The notes beneath the pieces are model-generated. The model did no database searches. It was not told the origin of the DNA and worked only from the letters and a program-made list of their open reading frames with translations. 64,000 bases of DNA, taken from the NCBI RefSeq assembly GCF_000379825.1, contig NZ_KB903813.1, forward strand, positions 849,945 through 913,944, read 5' to 3'. A program made the translations under genes and the position numbers. This stretch comes from Longispora albida DSM 44784. Lineage in GTDB: Bacteria; Actinomycetota; Actinomycetes; Mycobacteriales; Micromonosporaceae. Below, piece after piece: positions 18,112-26,381 of the stretch (the stretch's first letter is position 1; every line of letters starts with the position of its first letter).

Positions 18112-19071
18112 TTACTGGACGTGCTTGCCGAGCCAGGACTTGAGGGAACGGAAGTACGCCTCGCGGGCGTGCTCGCCCGACAGCGTCAGGTCGTGCATGC
18201 CGTCCGGGATGCGCTCCAGGGTGACGTCCCTGCCGAGCTTCGGCGCCCACTGCGCGATCTGCTCGACGTTGAGGACGGAGTCCGTACGGCGGGCGTCATC
18301 GTGCCACTGTGGACGGAAGTAGCTCTCCGTCGACGCCGTGACGAGGACGGGAACGTCGATGTCGAGGCCCTGGCGGAGGCGGCGCTGCGCGTCCGCGACG
18401 GCCAGCAGCCAGCCCAGCCGGGTCGGGATGCCCTCGATCGGCTTCCACGCCGTGTCGAACCACCACTCGCCCTTACGGCTGCCGTGCACGCTGTCGCCGT
18501 ACACGCCACCGAGCCCGGCCGGCACGACACGCAGCGGGTCACGCTTGGCGACCGGGGCGAGGAGGACCGGGGCGACGCGGCGCAGGAACCAGTTCGCGTT
18601 GATGTCGAGGAACGGGCTGTTGAGCGTGAGGCCGCTGATGGTGCGCGTGCCCCGGATCCGGTGCGCCCACATCGACGTCGTCAGGCCGCCGGTGGAGTGG
18701 GCGTTGATGACCAGGGTGCTGTGGCCGTCCTCCTCGCGGATGATGCGGGCGGCGGCGTCGAGCTCCTGGAAGTAGTACGAGATCTTCGTGACCATCGACG
18801 GGACCTCGCCCTCGCGCAGGCTCCGGCCGTAGCGGCGCAGGTCGATGGCGTAGAAGGTGTACCCGAGGCCGGTGAAGAAGTCAGCCAGGTGCGTCTGGAA
18901 GAAGTAGTCGTTGTACCCGTGCACGTACAGCACGGCGCGGTCCGTCGGCGTCGTCCGGCGCCGGATCAGCGTCGCGACCGGCTTGCCCTGGTCGTCGGCC
19001 GGCAGATCGAGCGTCCGCGCCTCGTACTCGTCACCGAGGATGTCCTTCACCCACACCATAGGCACCATCAT
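18112..19071 (-). CDS. Alpha/beta hydrolase, lysophospholipase/carboxylesterase-like
   Basis: This 319-residue protein has the H-G-Y-N-D oxyanion segment followed by a D-L-R-R-Y-G-R-S strand, the nucleophile in N-A-H-S-T-G-G, and a C-terminal His in D-G-M-H-D. It fits serine hydrolases of the monoglyceride-lipase/lysophospholipase type. There is no signal peptide. Its ATG overlaps the stop of the preceding YdjM-like gene by 4 bp, so the two are translationally coupled. The frame continues upstream as an open artefact antisense to the upstream gene. Confidence 0.82.
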   Translation of the reverse strand: MMVPMVWVKDILGDEYEARTLDLPADDQGKPVATLIRRRTTPTDRAVLYVHGYNDYFFQTHLADFFTGLGYTFYAIDLRRYGRSLREGEVPSMVTKISYYFQELDAAARIIREEDGHSTLVINAHSTGGLTTSMWAHRIRGTRTISGLTLNSPFLDINANWFLRRVAPVLLAPVAKRDPLRVVPAGLGGVYGDSVHGSRKGEWWFDTAWKPIEGIPTRLGWLLAVADAQRRLRQGLDIDVPVLVTASTESYFRPQWHDDARRTDSVLNVEQIAQWAPKLGRDVTLERIPDGMHDLTLSGEHAREAYFRSLKSWLGKHVQ

Positions 19072-19865
19072 GGCAGGTACTTGGTGACCTCGGGTACGGC
19101 TAGCGCGATTGCCGCGACCGTGGACGTGACCAGGAAGAACGGCCGCAGGCCCTTCACCTCGAAGCCGCCGCCGACCTTCACGGCCATGAAGTCCGGCACG
19201 CCGATCTCCCGCCAGGCCCGCCCGGCCAGGGGCAGCGGCCACAGCACCGGGCAGCCGGCCTTCGTGATCATGTCGCCCCAGGTGTGGATGACCCCGCCGG
19301 CCCCGATCGCCAGGCCCAGCAACGGGAAACCCCGGTCGGCGGGCAGCCACAGCCAGCCGCCGTACGCGGCGGCACCGGACAGGACCGTCACGACGATCCA
19401 GCCGCGTTCCTTGGCCCACTCGGCCAGCAGGCCGCGGATCGCGAGCCCGAAGGTGAAGAAGAGGAGGCCGATGACGAACGGCTTGCCCCAGTGCCCGGCC
19501 GCCCACGCCACGCCACCGCCGAGGGCCACGTTGAACACCCAGGTGTGGGTGAGCGTACGGTGACCGTTCTTGCGTTTCGGGTCGTGTTTCATGCGGGTGA
19601 CCATGTAGACGGCCAGCGCGAACTTCTCGACGCACTCGGCGAGGAAGAGCGAGACGATGCCGAACGTGCGGGCGACCGTCGCGCCGCCCTTGTTCGCGGT
19701 GACCCTGCCCGAACAGTCCAAATCGGGCAGTAGTGCCGCACCCGCGCACACCGCAGCCCCCACAACGATTTCCGCAGGTCGCTGATGGACATTCGCGAAC
19801 TGCGCCAGCGCCCACGAACCAGCGAGCCACGCCGCAGCACCGGACAACGCGTGAGTAGGACCCAT
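19068..19865 (-). CDS. YdjM-like membrane protein, putative metal-dependent hydrolase
   Basis: About 265 residues with several hydrophobic helices and the YdjM-family features: N-terminal M-G-P-T-H-A-L-S-G, P-D-L-D near residue 50 and H-R-T-L-T-H-T-W near residue 100. These His/Asp residues are thought to bind metal in this family of membrane-bound hydrolases. The start is uncertain: ATG 19865 gives the conserved N-terminus but has no Shine-Dalgarno; GTG 19916 has AAGG about ten bases upstream. It is first in a two-gene operon with the alpha/beta hydrolase. Confidence 0.75.
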   Translation of the reverse strand: MGPTHALSGAAAWLAGSWALAQFANVHQRPAEIVVGAAVCAGAALLPDLDCSGRVTANKGGATVARTFGIVSLFLAECVEKFALAVYMVTRMKHDPKRKNGHRTLTHTWVFNVALGGGVAWAAGHWGKPFVIGLLFFTFGLAIRGLLAEWAKERGWIVVTVLSGAAAYGGWLWLPADRGFPLLGLAIGAGGVIHTWGDMITKAGCPVLWPLPLAGRAWREIGVPDFMAVKVGGGFEVKGLRPFFLVTSTVAAIALAVPEVTKYLP

Positions 19866-19922
19866 AACCATGAGGGGAAGAGTCGCGGCTCGACAGTGGA
19901 GCGCGCGTTCTGACACGCTGCC

Positions 19923-19947
19923 GTGACCTTATCGTTGCCAAGGTCAC
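19923..19947. promoter_or_regulatory. Inverted repeat in divergent promoter region
   Basis: GTGACCTT (19923-19930) and AAGGTCAC (19940-19947) form a perfect 8+9+8 inverted repeat between the divergent YdjM-like and NTF2-like genes. Its position and symmetry suggest a dimeric repressor operator controlling one or both. Confidence 0.4.
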
Positions 19948-19962
19948 TGAAATAATGGCGGC

Positions 19963-20310
19963 ATGAGCTCACAGGTAGTGACCGACTTCCTGGCCGCGTG
20001 GCTGCGCCAGGACGTCGACGCCGTGCTGGACTGCCTCACCGACGACGTGGTGTACGCACCGGCTGTCGGCCCCACATACGAAGGCAAGGAAGAAGTCGGC
20101 AAGGCGATGGCCGCGGAGATCACCGCGGACCTCGGCGGCATCGAACTGATCCTCGACGACCCGGTCGGCCTCGGCGACCACGTCCTCGGCGGCTGGGCAC
20201 TGGCCACCGCCACCGGCGAGATCTTCCGCCGGGGAGTGGACGTCTACCTGATCAGGGACGGGAAGATCTCCGTCAAGGACCAGTTCCGGAAGGTGTACGA
20301 GCGGGACTAG
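19963..20310 (+). CDS. SnoaL-like/NTF2-fold protein
   Basis: A 115-residue single-domain protein with the SnoaL-like layout: N-terminal helix (V-T-D-F-L-A-A-W-L-R-Q-D-V-D-A-V-L), then Y-E-G-K-E-E-V-G, and a C-terminal strand R-D-G-K-I-S-V-K-D-Q-F. The fold occurs in polyketide cyclases, limonene epoxide hydrolase and many small-molecule binders. It stands alone between two terminators or regulatory elements, so no pathway can be assigned. No Shine-Dalgarno is obvious. Confidence 0.75.
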   Translation: MSSQVVTDFLAAWLRQDVDAVLDCLTDDVVYAPAVGPTYEGKEEVGKAMAAEITADLGGIELILDDPVGLGDHVLGGWALATATGEIFRRGVDVYLIRDGKISVKDQFRKVYERD

Positions 20311-20323
20311 GCCCCCGATGGGA

Positions 20324-20356
20324 GAGGGCCGGGACGCGTGGTGCGTCCCGGCCCTC
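20324..20356. terminator. Bidirectional terminator between convergent genes
   Basis: A perfect 14-bp stem (20324-20337 and 20343-20356) with a 5-nt loop lies between the SnoaL-like gene and the convergent dipeptidase gene. Confidence 0.8.
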
Positions 20357-20366
20357 CGACGTGCAG

Positions 20367-21731
20367 TTACTTACCGCCGGCAGCCAGGTTGGACAGCAGC
20401 AGGGCCTCGGCCAGGCAGGCCTTCGCGAACTCGGCCAGGTGCAGGCTCTCGTTCGGCCCGTGCGCCCGCGAGTCCGGATCCTCGATCCCGGTCACCAGGA
20501 TCGTGGCCTCCGGGAACGCCGCCTGGAACGTGGCGATGAACGGGATGGACCCGCCGATGCCGATGTTCACCGGCTCGGCACCGTCCCACGCGGCACGCAG
20601 CGCGTCCCGGGCCGCCTCGTAACCGGGGCCCGAGGGGTCGATCACACACGGGTTACCGCTGTGGTCCAGCGTCACCCTGACCTGCGCGCCCCACGGGGCC
20701 CGCGACTCCAGGTGCTTCTTCAGCAGCTCGAACGCGCCCTCCTGACGGTCGCCCGGGCCGATCCGGATACTGACCTTCGCGCGGGCCGAAGGCTGGAGCG
20801 CGTTCGCGGACTCCTCGGCACCAGGCGCGTCGATACCCAGGACGGTGGCCGACGGCTTCGTCCAGATCCGGTCGACGATCCGGTCCGAGCCGATCAGGTC
20901 CACGCCGTCCAGGACACCGGCCTCGCTGCGGAACCGGTCAGACGGGTAGTCGTCGGGCACACCGGCGCTGGTACGCGACAGGCCCTCGATGGCGACGTCA
21001 CCGTTCTCGTCGTGGAGAGTGGCGAGGAGCCGGCAGAGAGCAGTCAGCGCGTCGGGGCTCGCGCCACCGAACATGCCACTGTGGACAGCGTGCGACAGGG
21101 TACTGACCTCGACGAACGCGTTCACGATGCCGCGCAGGGACGTGGTCAGGGCCGGGGCGCCGACCGCCCAGTTCGCCGAGTCCGCGATCACGATCACGTC
21201 GGCGGCCAGCTTGTCCTTGTGCAGCTCGATCAGCTCGTCGAACGTCGCCGAGCCGTACTCCTCCTCGCCCTCGACGAAGACCGTCACACCCACCGGCAGC
21301 CGCGAACCGTGGGCGCGCAGCGCGGCGACGTGCGCCATGATGCCGGCCTTGTCGTCGGCGACACCCCGGCCGTACAGGCGGCCATCCCGCTCCACCGGCT
21401 CGAACGGGTCATCCTGGTCCCAGGAGGACGGGTCACCGGCGGGCTGGACGTCGTGGTGCGCGTACAGCAGGACGGTCGGCGCGCCGGGCGGAGCCGGAAT
21501 CCGGCCGATCACCGCAGGCTGGCCTTCGCCCACCTGGACGATCTCCACCTCCATGCCCTCGGCGCGCAGCAGCGCGGCCGTCGCGTCAGCGGAACGCTGG
21601 ACATGGCCGTGATCGAAACCAGGGAAGGCCACACTCGGAATCCGGGCGAGGTCTTCCAGGTCCTTGCGAACTCCCGGCAGCACCGCGTCAAGCGCGGCCC
21701 GCAGCTCGGGCAGGGTCATGGGCTGGCTCAT
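20367..21731 (-). CDS. M20 family dipeptidase/metallopeptidase
   Basis: A 454-residue cytoplasmic metallohydrolase. The metal site is visible: A-H-H-D-V-Q-P-A-G (first His and its Asp), G-R-G-V-A-D-D-K-A-G (bridging Asp), E-G-E-E-E-Y-G-S (general base and ligand Glu), a dimerisation-domain His in L-S-H-A-V-H-S-G, and the C-terminal H-G-P-N-E-S-L-H. Length and motifs match bacterial M20 dipeptidases that cleave Xaa-Xaa or beta-Ala dipeptides. The ATG at 21731 gives the usual M-S-Q-P start; another ATG lies three codons upstream. Confidence 0.88.
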   Translation of the reverse strand: MSQPMTLPELRAALDAVLPGVRKDLEDLARIPSVAFPGFDHGHVQRSADATAALLRAEGMEVEIVQVGEGQPAVIGRIPAPPGAPTVLLYAHHDVQPAGDPSSWDQDDPFEPVERDGRLYGRGVADDKAGIMAHVAALRAHGSRLPVGVTVFVEGEEEYGSATFDELIELHKDKLAADVIVIADSANWAVGAPALTTSLRGIVNAFVEVSTLSHAVHSGMFGGASPDALTALCRLLATLHDENGDVAIEGLSRTSAGVPDDYPSDRFRSEAGVLDGVDLIGSDRIVDRIWTKPSATVLGIDAPGAEESANALQPSARAKVSIRIGPGDRQEGAFELLKKHLESRAPWGAQVRVTLDHSGNPCVIDPSGPGYEAARDALRAAWDGAEPVNIGIGGSIPFIATFQAAFPEATILVTGIEDPDSRAHGPNESLHLAEFAKACLAEALLLSNLAAGGK

Positions 21732-21801
21732 GGAGATCATTCTGCCTGATCGGCAGCCGGGACCCGCGGGTGTTCGCCAGCCGTTACCCGGAGGAGTTGA
21801 T

Positions 21802-22383
21802 CTACGTTGCGGGGACCGGTACAGCCAGAGACCCGGCGATGGCCGTGAGCATGACGGCGACGCCAGGCCAGGCCGGGGCGGAGGACTCCGGCCAGTAGCC
21901 GACGCTGTACCGGCGGACGCAGCCGCGGGCCGGGCCAGGACGCAAGTCGAGGAACAGGCCGTTGCCCGAGCGGTCCTCGGCGATCGGCAGCCAGGCCGGC
22001 AACCACGTCGAGCCGGGAGAACCGGCCGGGAGACGGCACTGGGAAGCGATCGCGGTCTCCAGCTCGCGAGGCGTACGGGAGGCGCCGGAACGGACCAGCT
22101 GGTTACCCAGCTGCCAGCTGGCCAGCGCCTCCTGAGGGCTCAGGAGGTGGTAACAGGCGGGGATCAGCGGAGTCGGGAGAGACGAAGGGGCCGGCAGGCC
22201 GCTGGTGGCCCGCCAGAGCGCCGTCATGTCAGGGGAGAGCGGAACACCCAGCGCCGCCTCCACGGCAGCCAGATCGGCCTCAGAAGCCGCGGGGCGCACC
22301 CCGGCCAGCGTCTCCGGCGCGTACGCGGCCAGCCACGCGGCAACCTCCCGCCAGGCGGAACTGGCGAGCTCTGCGAGATCCAT
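21802..22383 (-). CDS. SMI1/KNR4 (SUKH) family protein
   Basis: The 193-residue product has the SUKH-type pattern: an N-terminal helix, A-S-E-A-D-L-A-A-V-E-A-A-L-G-V-P-L-S-P-D, then L-W-R-A-T-S-G, and a C-terminal W-L-P-I-A-E-D region. SUKH proteins often serve as immunity proteins for nuclease toxins, but many actinobacterial single-gene copies have unknown roles. No toxin lies nearby. GAGG lies six bases upstream of the ATG. Confidence 0.75.
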   Translation of the reverse strand: MDLAELASSAWREVAAWLAAYAPETLAGVRPAASEADLAAVEAALGVPLSPDMTALWRATSGLPAPSSLPTPLIPACYHLLSPQEALASWQLGNQLVRSGASRTPRELETAIASQCRLPAGSPGSTWLPAWLPIAEDRSGNGLFLDLRPGPARGCVRRYSVGYWPESSAPAWPGVAVMLTAIAGSLAVPVPAT

Positions 22384-22564
22384 CAGAATCCTCGATCTGG
22401 GGCTGAGCGGTGCGAACACAGGCCGGTTCCCAGAATGCCCCGCCGGAGGTGAGGCGGTCGCTCCGCGGGTACCGGATGTGGTCTGGGACTCCTGGACGGC
22501 GAGCAGACGGCGGCCGGGGACAGGGGGTTCTCTCGGCGGGGCAGGACACGGACTGGCACTCCGG

Positions 22565-22637
22565 CGCGCCTGGTAGGGCTCGAACCTACGACCAACCGCT
22601 TAGAAGGCGGGCGCTCTATCCACTGAGCTACAGGCGC
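22565..22637 (-). tRNA. tRNA-Arg (anticodon TCT)
   Basis: Read on the minus strand, a 73-nt tRNA folds with a 7-bp acceptor stem (GCGCCTG/CAGGCGC), D-arm GCTC...GAGC, an anticodon loop with TCT, and a T-arm with GTTCGAG. CCA is not encoded. Its 3' end points left, away from the integrase. Confidence 0.95.
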
Positions 22638-22729
22638 AACGAGGGAAGGTTACAGCCTGAGAGTAAGGGGAAGAAACCGGTCTGGTCGGCTGATTGCTGA
22701 AGGGGCAAATCGCCGGATAGGTTCGGCCA

Positions 22730-23242
22730 GTGCAGGTGACCCACACCACATTTCTTCCCCTGATCCGGCCCCGGGACGGCGAGCCAGGGGACATCGTCAC
22801 GGACGACTTCGCGGCAGGGCTGACCCTCGCGTACACCTTCGGGCCGCCATACGGGGAACGCCTGGTCACGACGGCGGACCTCTCCACGCTCGGCCTCGGC
22901 CGCTGCATGCTGCGCGAACAGGCCACCAGCAACCTGGCTGCCCAGCTGGGGCGGGTGCGGCTGCACGGCGGGCCGCACGCGTTCATGCTGTCCTTCGACG
23001 GGATGGAATCCAGCCTGCTGGCGGCCGGGGACGCGCTGTGGGAACAGCTGGGTGCGTCGGTTTCGGGTGAATTGATCGTGGGTGTACCCGCTAGGGATGT
23101 TGTTGTCGTGACGGGCAGCGCGTCGGCCGCAGGGCTGGACAAGGCGCGGCGGACCGTGGACCGGGTCTTCTTCGCCGGCGACGAGAACCTGCTGAGTGAC
23201 GCGCTGCTGGTGTGGAGAGAAGGCTGCTGGCAGCAGTTCTGA
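22730..23242 (+). CDS. DUF1444-like protein (YtpQ family)
   Basis: A 170-residue cytoplasmic protein of unknown function. The C-terminal half matches the DUF1444 pattern: F-D-G-M-E-S-S-L-L followed by a P-A-R-D-V-V-V-V-T strand and a helix with A-R-R-T-V-D-R-V. The GTG start has no strong Shine-Dalgarno. It is the last host gene before the prophage; its natural right neighbour was probably the ssb gene at 62446. Confidence 0.65.
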   Translation: MQVTHTTFLPLIRPRDGEPGDIVTDDFAAGLTLAYTFGPPYGERLVTTADLSTLGLGRCMLREQATSNLAAQLGRVRLHGGPHAFMLSFDGMESSLLAAGDALWEQLGASVSGELIVGVPARDVVVVTGSASAAGLDKARRTVDRVFFAGDENLLSDALLVWREGCWQQF

Positions 23243-23304
23243 TTCGGCGTGCGGGCTTGTGTCGGTGCACGTTGGGTGTGTTTCCGCAGGTCCGTGAGTT
23301 GCGG

Positions 23305-23316
23305 GTTATCCACAGG
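23305..23316. other. Putative attL core
   Basis: GTTATCCACAGG occurs here and at 62293. It contains a perfect DnaA-box consensus (TTATCCACA). It lies 154 bp upstream of the integrase start and 62 bp after the DUF1444-like stop. Confidence 0.55.
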
Positions 23317-23333
23317 TGTCGGGGTTTTCCACA

Positions 23334-23404
23334 CACTCACTCACTACTAGATCTAGTGATGATCTAGAACATCCGCACTAGATGTAGTGTGAGGTGAGTG
23401 AGTG
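23334..23404. repeat. Nested palindromes upstream of integrase
   Basis: CACTCACTCAC (23334-23344) and GTGAGTGAGTG (23394-23404) form an 11-bp inverted repeat. They enclose a perfect 12-bp palindrome ACTAGATCTAGT (23346-23357), a GATCTAG copy, and CACTA-GATG-TAGTG (23376-23389). The layout fits integrase arm-type sites or an integrase-gene operator, but could also form a cruciform or hairpin. Confidence 0.6.
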
Positions 23405-23469
23405 TCCAACTGAATAGTGAAGCGGGGGCCAGCATGGCGCGGGAGTACATCACCCGGAGGGCAGTGCCC

Positions 23470-24606
23470 ATGATCTACTCCATCCCCCTCGCCGAGGCCA
23501 TCACCGAGTACCAGGCTTCGAGCCTGTTCTCTCGGCTCGCCAAGTCGACGCAGCGCCAGCGCCGCACCACCCTCGCGCGGCTGCTGGCCGTCGCGGCGAA
23601 CATCAGCTCGACCGACCTGTCGGTGAGGCACATTGACTTGTGCTTGCAGGATCTCGAACACGGCGACACGCACCTCGGCGGGCGGCGTAAGGGCAAGACG
23701 CAGCGCAGCCTGAACAACGACCGGGCGCACCTCGCCGGGTTCCTGGAGTGGATGCGGTCGTCTCGGTCGTACATCTCGCCGAGCTTCAACCCGGTCGCCG
23801 AACTCAAGTACTCCAAGAAGACGCCTAGCCGGAAGATGCTCCAGATTCCGGCGGTCCGCTTCGGCGAGATGCTCGACGCCGCCGGGGCGCGTCACCCGGT
23901 TGAGCGGATGGCTTGCGCGATCGGGGCTTACCTGGGGTGCCGCCCCGTTGAGGCCGCGATGCTCACGGTCGACAGCGTTGATTTCGCGCGGCTTGAGATC
24001 GACCTGCTTGTAGAGAAGACCCACCAGCGGCTCACGATGCCGATGTGCCTTGAGCTGCGTGACGAGCTGGTCGCCTACTTCCAGTGGTACAAGAAGGTGA
24101 CGGGCCGGACGAAGCTGCTGCCGGGCTGGTACCTGCTCCCGGCGCGGCTGGTGATGGGATCGCCTGGGCTGCGCCGTGGGCTGCGCGCAGCGCCGGGGGC
24201 TATCCGGATGGTGCCTGACTGGCCGATCGACCCGGAGCAGCCGTTTGGGCGGGCGGGAATCGGTAAGGCGGTCAAGCACGCGGCGGAAGCTGTGGGCTAC
24301 TCCGGTCCTGAGCTGGATTGGGTCGGCGGGCACACCATGCGCCGGTCGGCGGCCCGTGCGCTGTACGAGAAGCTGCGCGACAGCGGGCGCGACGATGCGC
24401 TCGTGATGGTTCAGCACCTGCTTGGGCACAAGCAGATCACTACGACGATGGCGTACATCGGGATCGACACCCACCGCGACAAGCTGCGGGGGCTGCTTGC
24501 CGGTCAGCGGATGTACGACGCGCCGGGCGTGGCGGGTCAGGGCGCCGATGTGGTCGAGCTGGACACCCGGCGGCCCGGGGCCGAGTCCCGGCGGCGCGCG
24601 GCGTAG
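23470..24606 (+). CDS. int: Tyrosine integrase of the prophage
   Basis: A 378-residue site-specific recombinase. The catalytic set is visible: R158 (G-C-R-P-V-E-A-A-M-L), H288-x-x-R291 (G-H-T-M-R-R), H320 (L-L-G-H-K-Q) and the nucleophile Y329 (M-A-Y-I-G). An N-terminal SAM-like core-binding domain covers about residues 1-115. The ATG at 23470 is preferred because GGAGGG lies 8 bases upstream; earlier in-frame starts at 23398 and 23434 have poor ribosome sites. The gene faces away from the tRNA and lies next to the attL candidate and the nested palindromes. Confidence 0.92.
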   Translation: MIYSIPLAEAITEYQASSLFSRLAKSTQRQRRTTLARLLAVAANISSTDLSVRHIDLCLQDLEHGDTHLGGRRKGKTQRSLNNDRAHLAGFLEWMRSSRSYISPSFNPVAELKYSKKTPSRKMLQIPAVRFGEMLDAAGARHPVERMACAIGAYLGCRPVEAAMLTVDSVDFARLEIDLLVEKTHQRLTMPMCLELRDELVAYFQWYKKVTGRTKLLPGWYLLPARLVMGSPGLRRGLRAAPGAIRMVPDWPIDPEQPFGRAGIGKAVKHAAEAVGYSGPELDWVGGHTMRRSAARALYEKLRDSGRDDALVMVQHLLGHKQITTTMAYIGIDTHRDKLRGLLAGQRMYDAPGVAGQGADVVELDTRRPGAESRRRAA

Positions 24607-24624
24607 TCAGTCCTGAATGGAGAA

Positions 24625-24655
24625 GGCCCCGGATGAGTCTCAGTCACCCGGGGCC
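24625..24655. terminator. Terminator between integrase and leftward gene
   Basis: GGCCCCGG (24625-24632) pairs with CCGGGGCC (24648-24655) across a 15-nt loop, between convergent genes. Confidence 0.6.
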
Positions 24656-24663
24656 GATTCATG

Positions 24664-25161
24664 TTAGGACACGTGGCACCACGTGGCCGAGGCGAGTTCT
24701 AACCGGGTCCGGAGTAGCAGGACGCGGCCCCCGCGGTCGCGCCTGCATTCCGTGGTGAGCTGTTCGAAGTGGCGCCGCTCGCGGGTGCCGAGCGTGTCCA
24801 GCCGTACGACGAGCATGTCGCGTTCAACGCCGAGCAGGAACGCCGCGCCCTCGACTCCGCCGTCAGCGGCGACCATCGCGGCGGCGAGATCCTCAAGGGC
24901 GATCAGCCGCGCCGAGGCGGCCCGCTCCGGGCACCGCGCCCCGAGGGCGCCCGCGCTGCCGGAGTGCTCGGCGCGTGCGTCCGCGATAGCCAGCGACGAG
25001 CGCAGCCCGGCCGTGTTCACGGTGTCGGGCACCAGGTAGCCGCCGTGCTGGGGGCTGTACCGGGCCGACCGCCATGACGGCATTCCGGGCACGAAGATGA
25101 TGGGCCGCAGCCGGATCGCGTTAGCGGCTACTGGGTCGTAGGTGTTGGTGAACAGCTCCAT
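24664..25161 (-). CDS. Prophage protein of unknown function
   Basis: 165 residues, no recognised family. The N-terminal third is hydrophobic/aromatic (L-R-P-I-I-F-V-P-G-M-P-S-W). The C-terminal half is helical and charged with many Arg/Glu. The ATG at 25161 has GGAGGAAG ten bases upstream. A good leftward promoter lies 131 bp upstream, so it is probably expressed in the lysogen beside the integrase, where superinfection-exclusion or immunity genes are often found; that role is only inferred from position. Confidence 0.6.
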   Translation of the reverse strand: MELFTNTYDPVAANAIRLRPIIFVPGMPSWRSARYSPQHGGYLVPDTVNTAGLRSSLAIADARAEHSGSAGALGARCPERAASARLIALEDLAAAMVAADGGVEGAAFLLGVERDMLVVRLDTLGTRERRHFEQLTTECRRDRGGRVLLLRTRLELASATWCHVS

Positions 25162-25291
25162 TCCGGTTCTTCCTCCACTCCCGGGGCAGCGCGAGCACAC
25201 ACCGCCCCGGCCCCGTACTGCTCGAACAGGCGTTCGAGAGGAGCCCCGATCATACGAGACTCAAGCCCAGCCTCTCCGATCCCGCCGTGTG

Positions 25292-25320
25292 AGATAGACC
25301 CTGGAAACGTGACGAGTCAA
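25292..25320 (-). promoter_or_regulatory. Leftward sigma-70 promoter
   Basis: On the minus strand, TTGACT (25315-25320) and CTATCT (25292-25297) are separated by exactly 17 bp. It points at the 24664-25161 gene. Confidence 0.55.
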
Positions 25321-25380
25321 CTTGTGACCGAAGAGACGATGGCGGTACATGATCACACAGGGTGAACCCGGGCGCACTTG

Positions 25381-26184
25381 TTATTTCCGGCGTTTGCCCA
25401 CTATGGAAATAATGTTGTCGGTTTGGGGTGGCGCCTCGGTGGCGTAGATGATCGCCAGTGCCGCGCGCACCGCTGAGTGGATCGCTTCTTTGCTGGGCTC
25501 GGGCAGCTCGTCAGCCTCGGGCGGTATCCGGTGGGCGAAGAAGGACAGCGCCGCCGCCCCGTCCATCCGGAACCCGAGCCCCGCCGCGGTGGCGAGCACG
25601 ACTTCGCCGGGTGTGACGCCGAGGGCGCGGGCGAGACCGTGGATCGTGGCGACGCGCGGAAACTCTGAGTTTTCCCCCTTCGCCAGTCTTTGCACGGTGG
25701 TGGGTGACTTGACCCCCACGTCGCGCGCCAGCTCGGCGAGGGACCGCTCGCCCCGGTGCGCCCCGATCAGTCCCGCGAGGGTCGGGCCGGTCAGGGTGGC
25801 GGGGGCTGGCTGAGGGGGTACCTCGTAGCGCTGCACGCCGAGCGCCAGGTCGACGAGCCCCCATGTCAGATCGAGGATGGTGTCGAGCAGCGGGCCGGGT
25901 ATCTCGTCGGTCTCCGGCGGGAGGTCGGCGGCGAATGTGCGCCGGGGCGTCTCGCTGAGGCCCATGTCGATGCCGAGGCCCTGCGCCGCAGCCTGGACCG
26001 CGCCGAGCTGGGTGACCCCGAGCGCGGCGGCGAGTTCGCGCAGTGTCGCCGGAAACGGAAACTCCGTGTTCACGCCGTCGCGGAGCTTGCGCAGCCCGCC
26101 CGCATCGAGCCCGACCGCCGCCGCTAGCGCCTCGTGTGTGATGCGCCCGTGCTGCTCCGTGATCAGCCCGGCCAGCGTTAGCAC
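25381..26184 (-). CDS. XRE-type regulator with two HTH domains, candidate immunity repressor
   Basis: The 267-residue protein contains two helix-turn-helix units of the same kind, near residues 12-60 (L-I-T-E-Q-H-G-R-I-T-H-E-A-L-A-A-A-V-G) and 140-185 (L-I-G-A-H-R-G-E-R-S-L-A-E-L-A-R-D-V-G). Each is followed by a similar helical segment ending in P-P-E-T/A-D-E-I/L-P, so the gene arose by internal duplication. It is divergent from the early operon with a palindrome and a strong promoter between, the classic place for a phage repressor. The start is uncertain: GTG 26184 after GGGAAAA is preferred, with ATG 26253 possible. Confidence 0.7.
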   Translation of the reverse strand: MLTLAGLITEQHGRITHEALAAAVGLDAGGLRKLRDGVNTEFPFPATLRELAAALGVTQLGAVQAAAQGLGIDMGLSETPRRTFAADLPPETDEIPGPLLDTILDLTWGLVDLALGVQRYEVPPQPAPATLTGPTLAGLIGAHRGERSLAELARDVGVKSPTTVQRLAKGENSEFPRVATIHGLARALGVTPGEVVLATAAGLGFRMDGAAALSFFAHRIPPEADELPEPSKEAIHSAVRAALAIIYATEAPPQTDNIISIVGKRRK

Positions 26185-26268
26185 GTGTTTTCCCAGGTCA
26201 GCATTGCTGTTCAGTGTCCTTCCGTGACACACGGGTCGCTCTCCCGCGCACATGTCTTTCTACAGGGT

Positions 26269-26281
26269 TGTTGCATCAACA
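26269..26281. promoter_or_regulatory. Candidate repressor operator
   Basis: TGTTG-CAT-CAACA is a perfect 5+3+5 palindrome between the divergent repressor gene and the rightward early promoter, 72 bp from the latter. Confidence 0.45.
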
Positions 26282-26352
26282 CAGTGACCCGCATCTCGAA
26301 CAGCCGCACTAAGCCTTTCAGTCTGAGTCCGGGCGGACTTGATCTTAAAGTG

Positions 26353-26381
26353 TTGACGCTGCCCCGGGTCGCACATAGGTT
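26353..26381 (+). promoter_or_regulatory. Rightward early promoter of the prophage
   Basis: TTGACG (26353-26358) and TAGGTT (26376-26381) have a 17-bp spacer. It leads into a 200-nt leader before the first early gene. Confidence 0.65.

Noticed and set aside
18112..19947. A single 611-residue gene on the minus strand
   Set aside because: Only its last 319 codons read as an alpha/beta hydrolase; the rest is antisense-frame noise over the YdjM-like gene.
22565..22637. tRNA-Arg as the phage attachment site
   Set aside because: Its 3' end points away from the integrase, the gene is complete, and no copy of its 3' end appears at the right boundary.
23305..23316. DnaA box as a chromosomal replication origin
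   Set aside because: Only isolated boxes are present and there is no dnaA/dnaN neighbourhood; the repeat is better explained as an att core.
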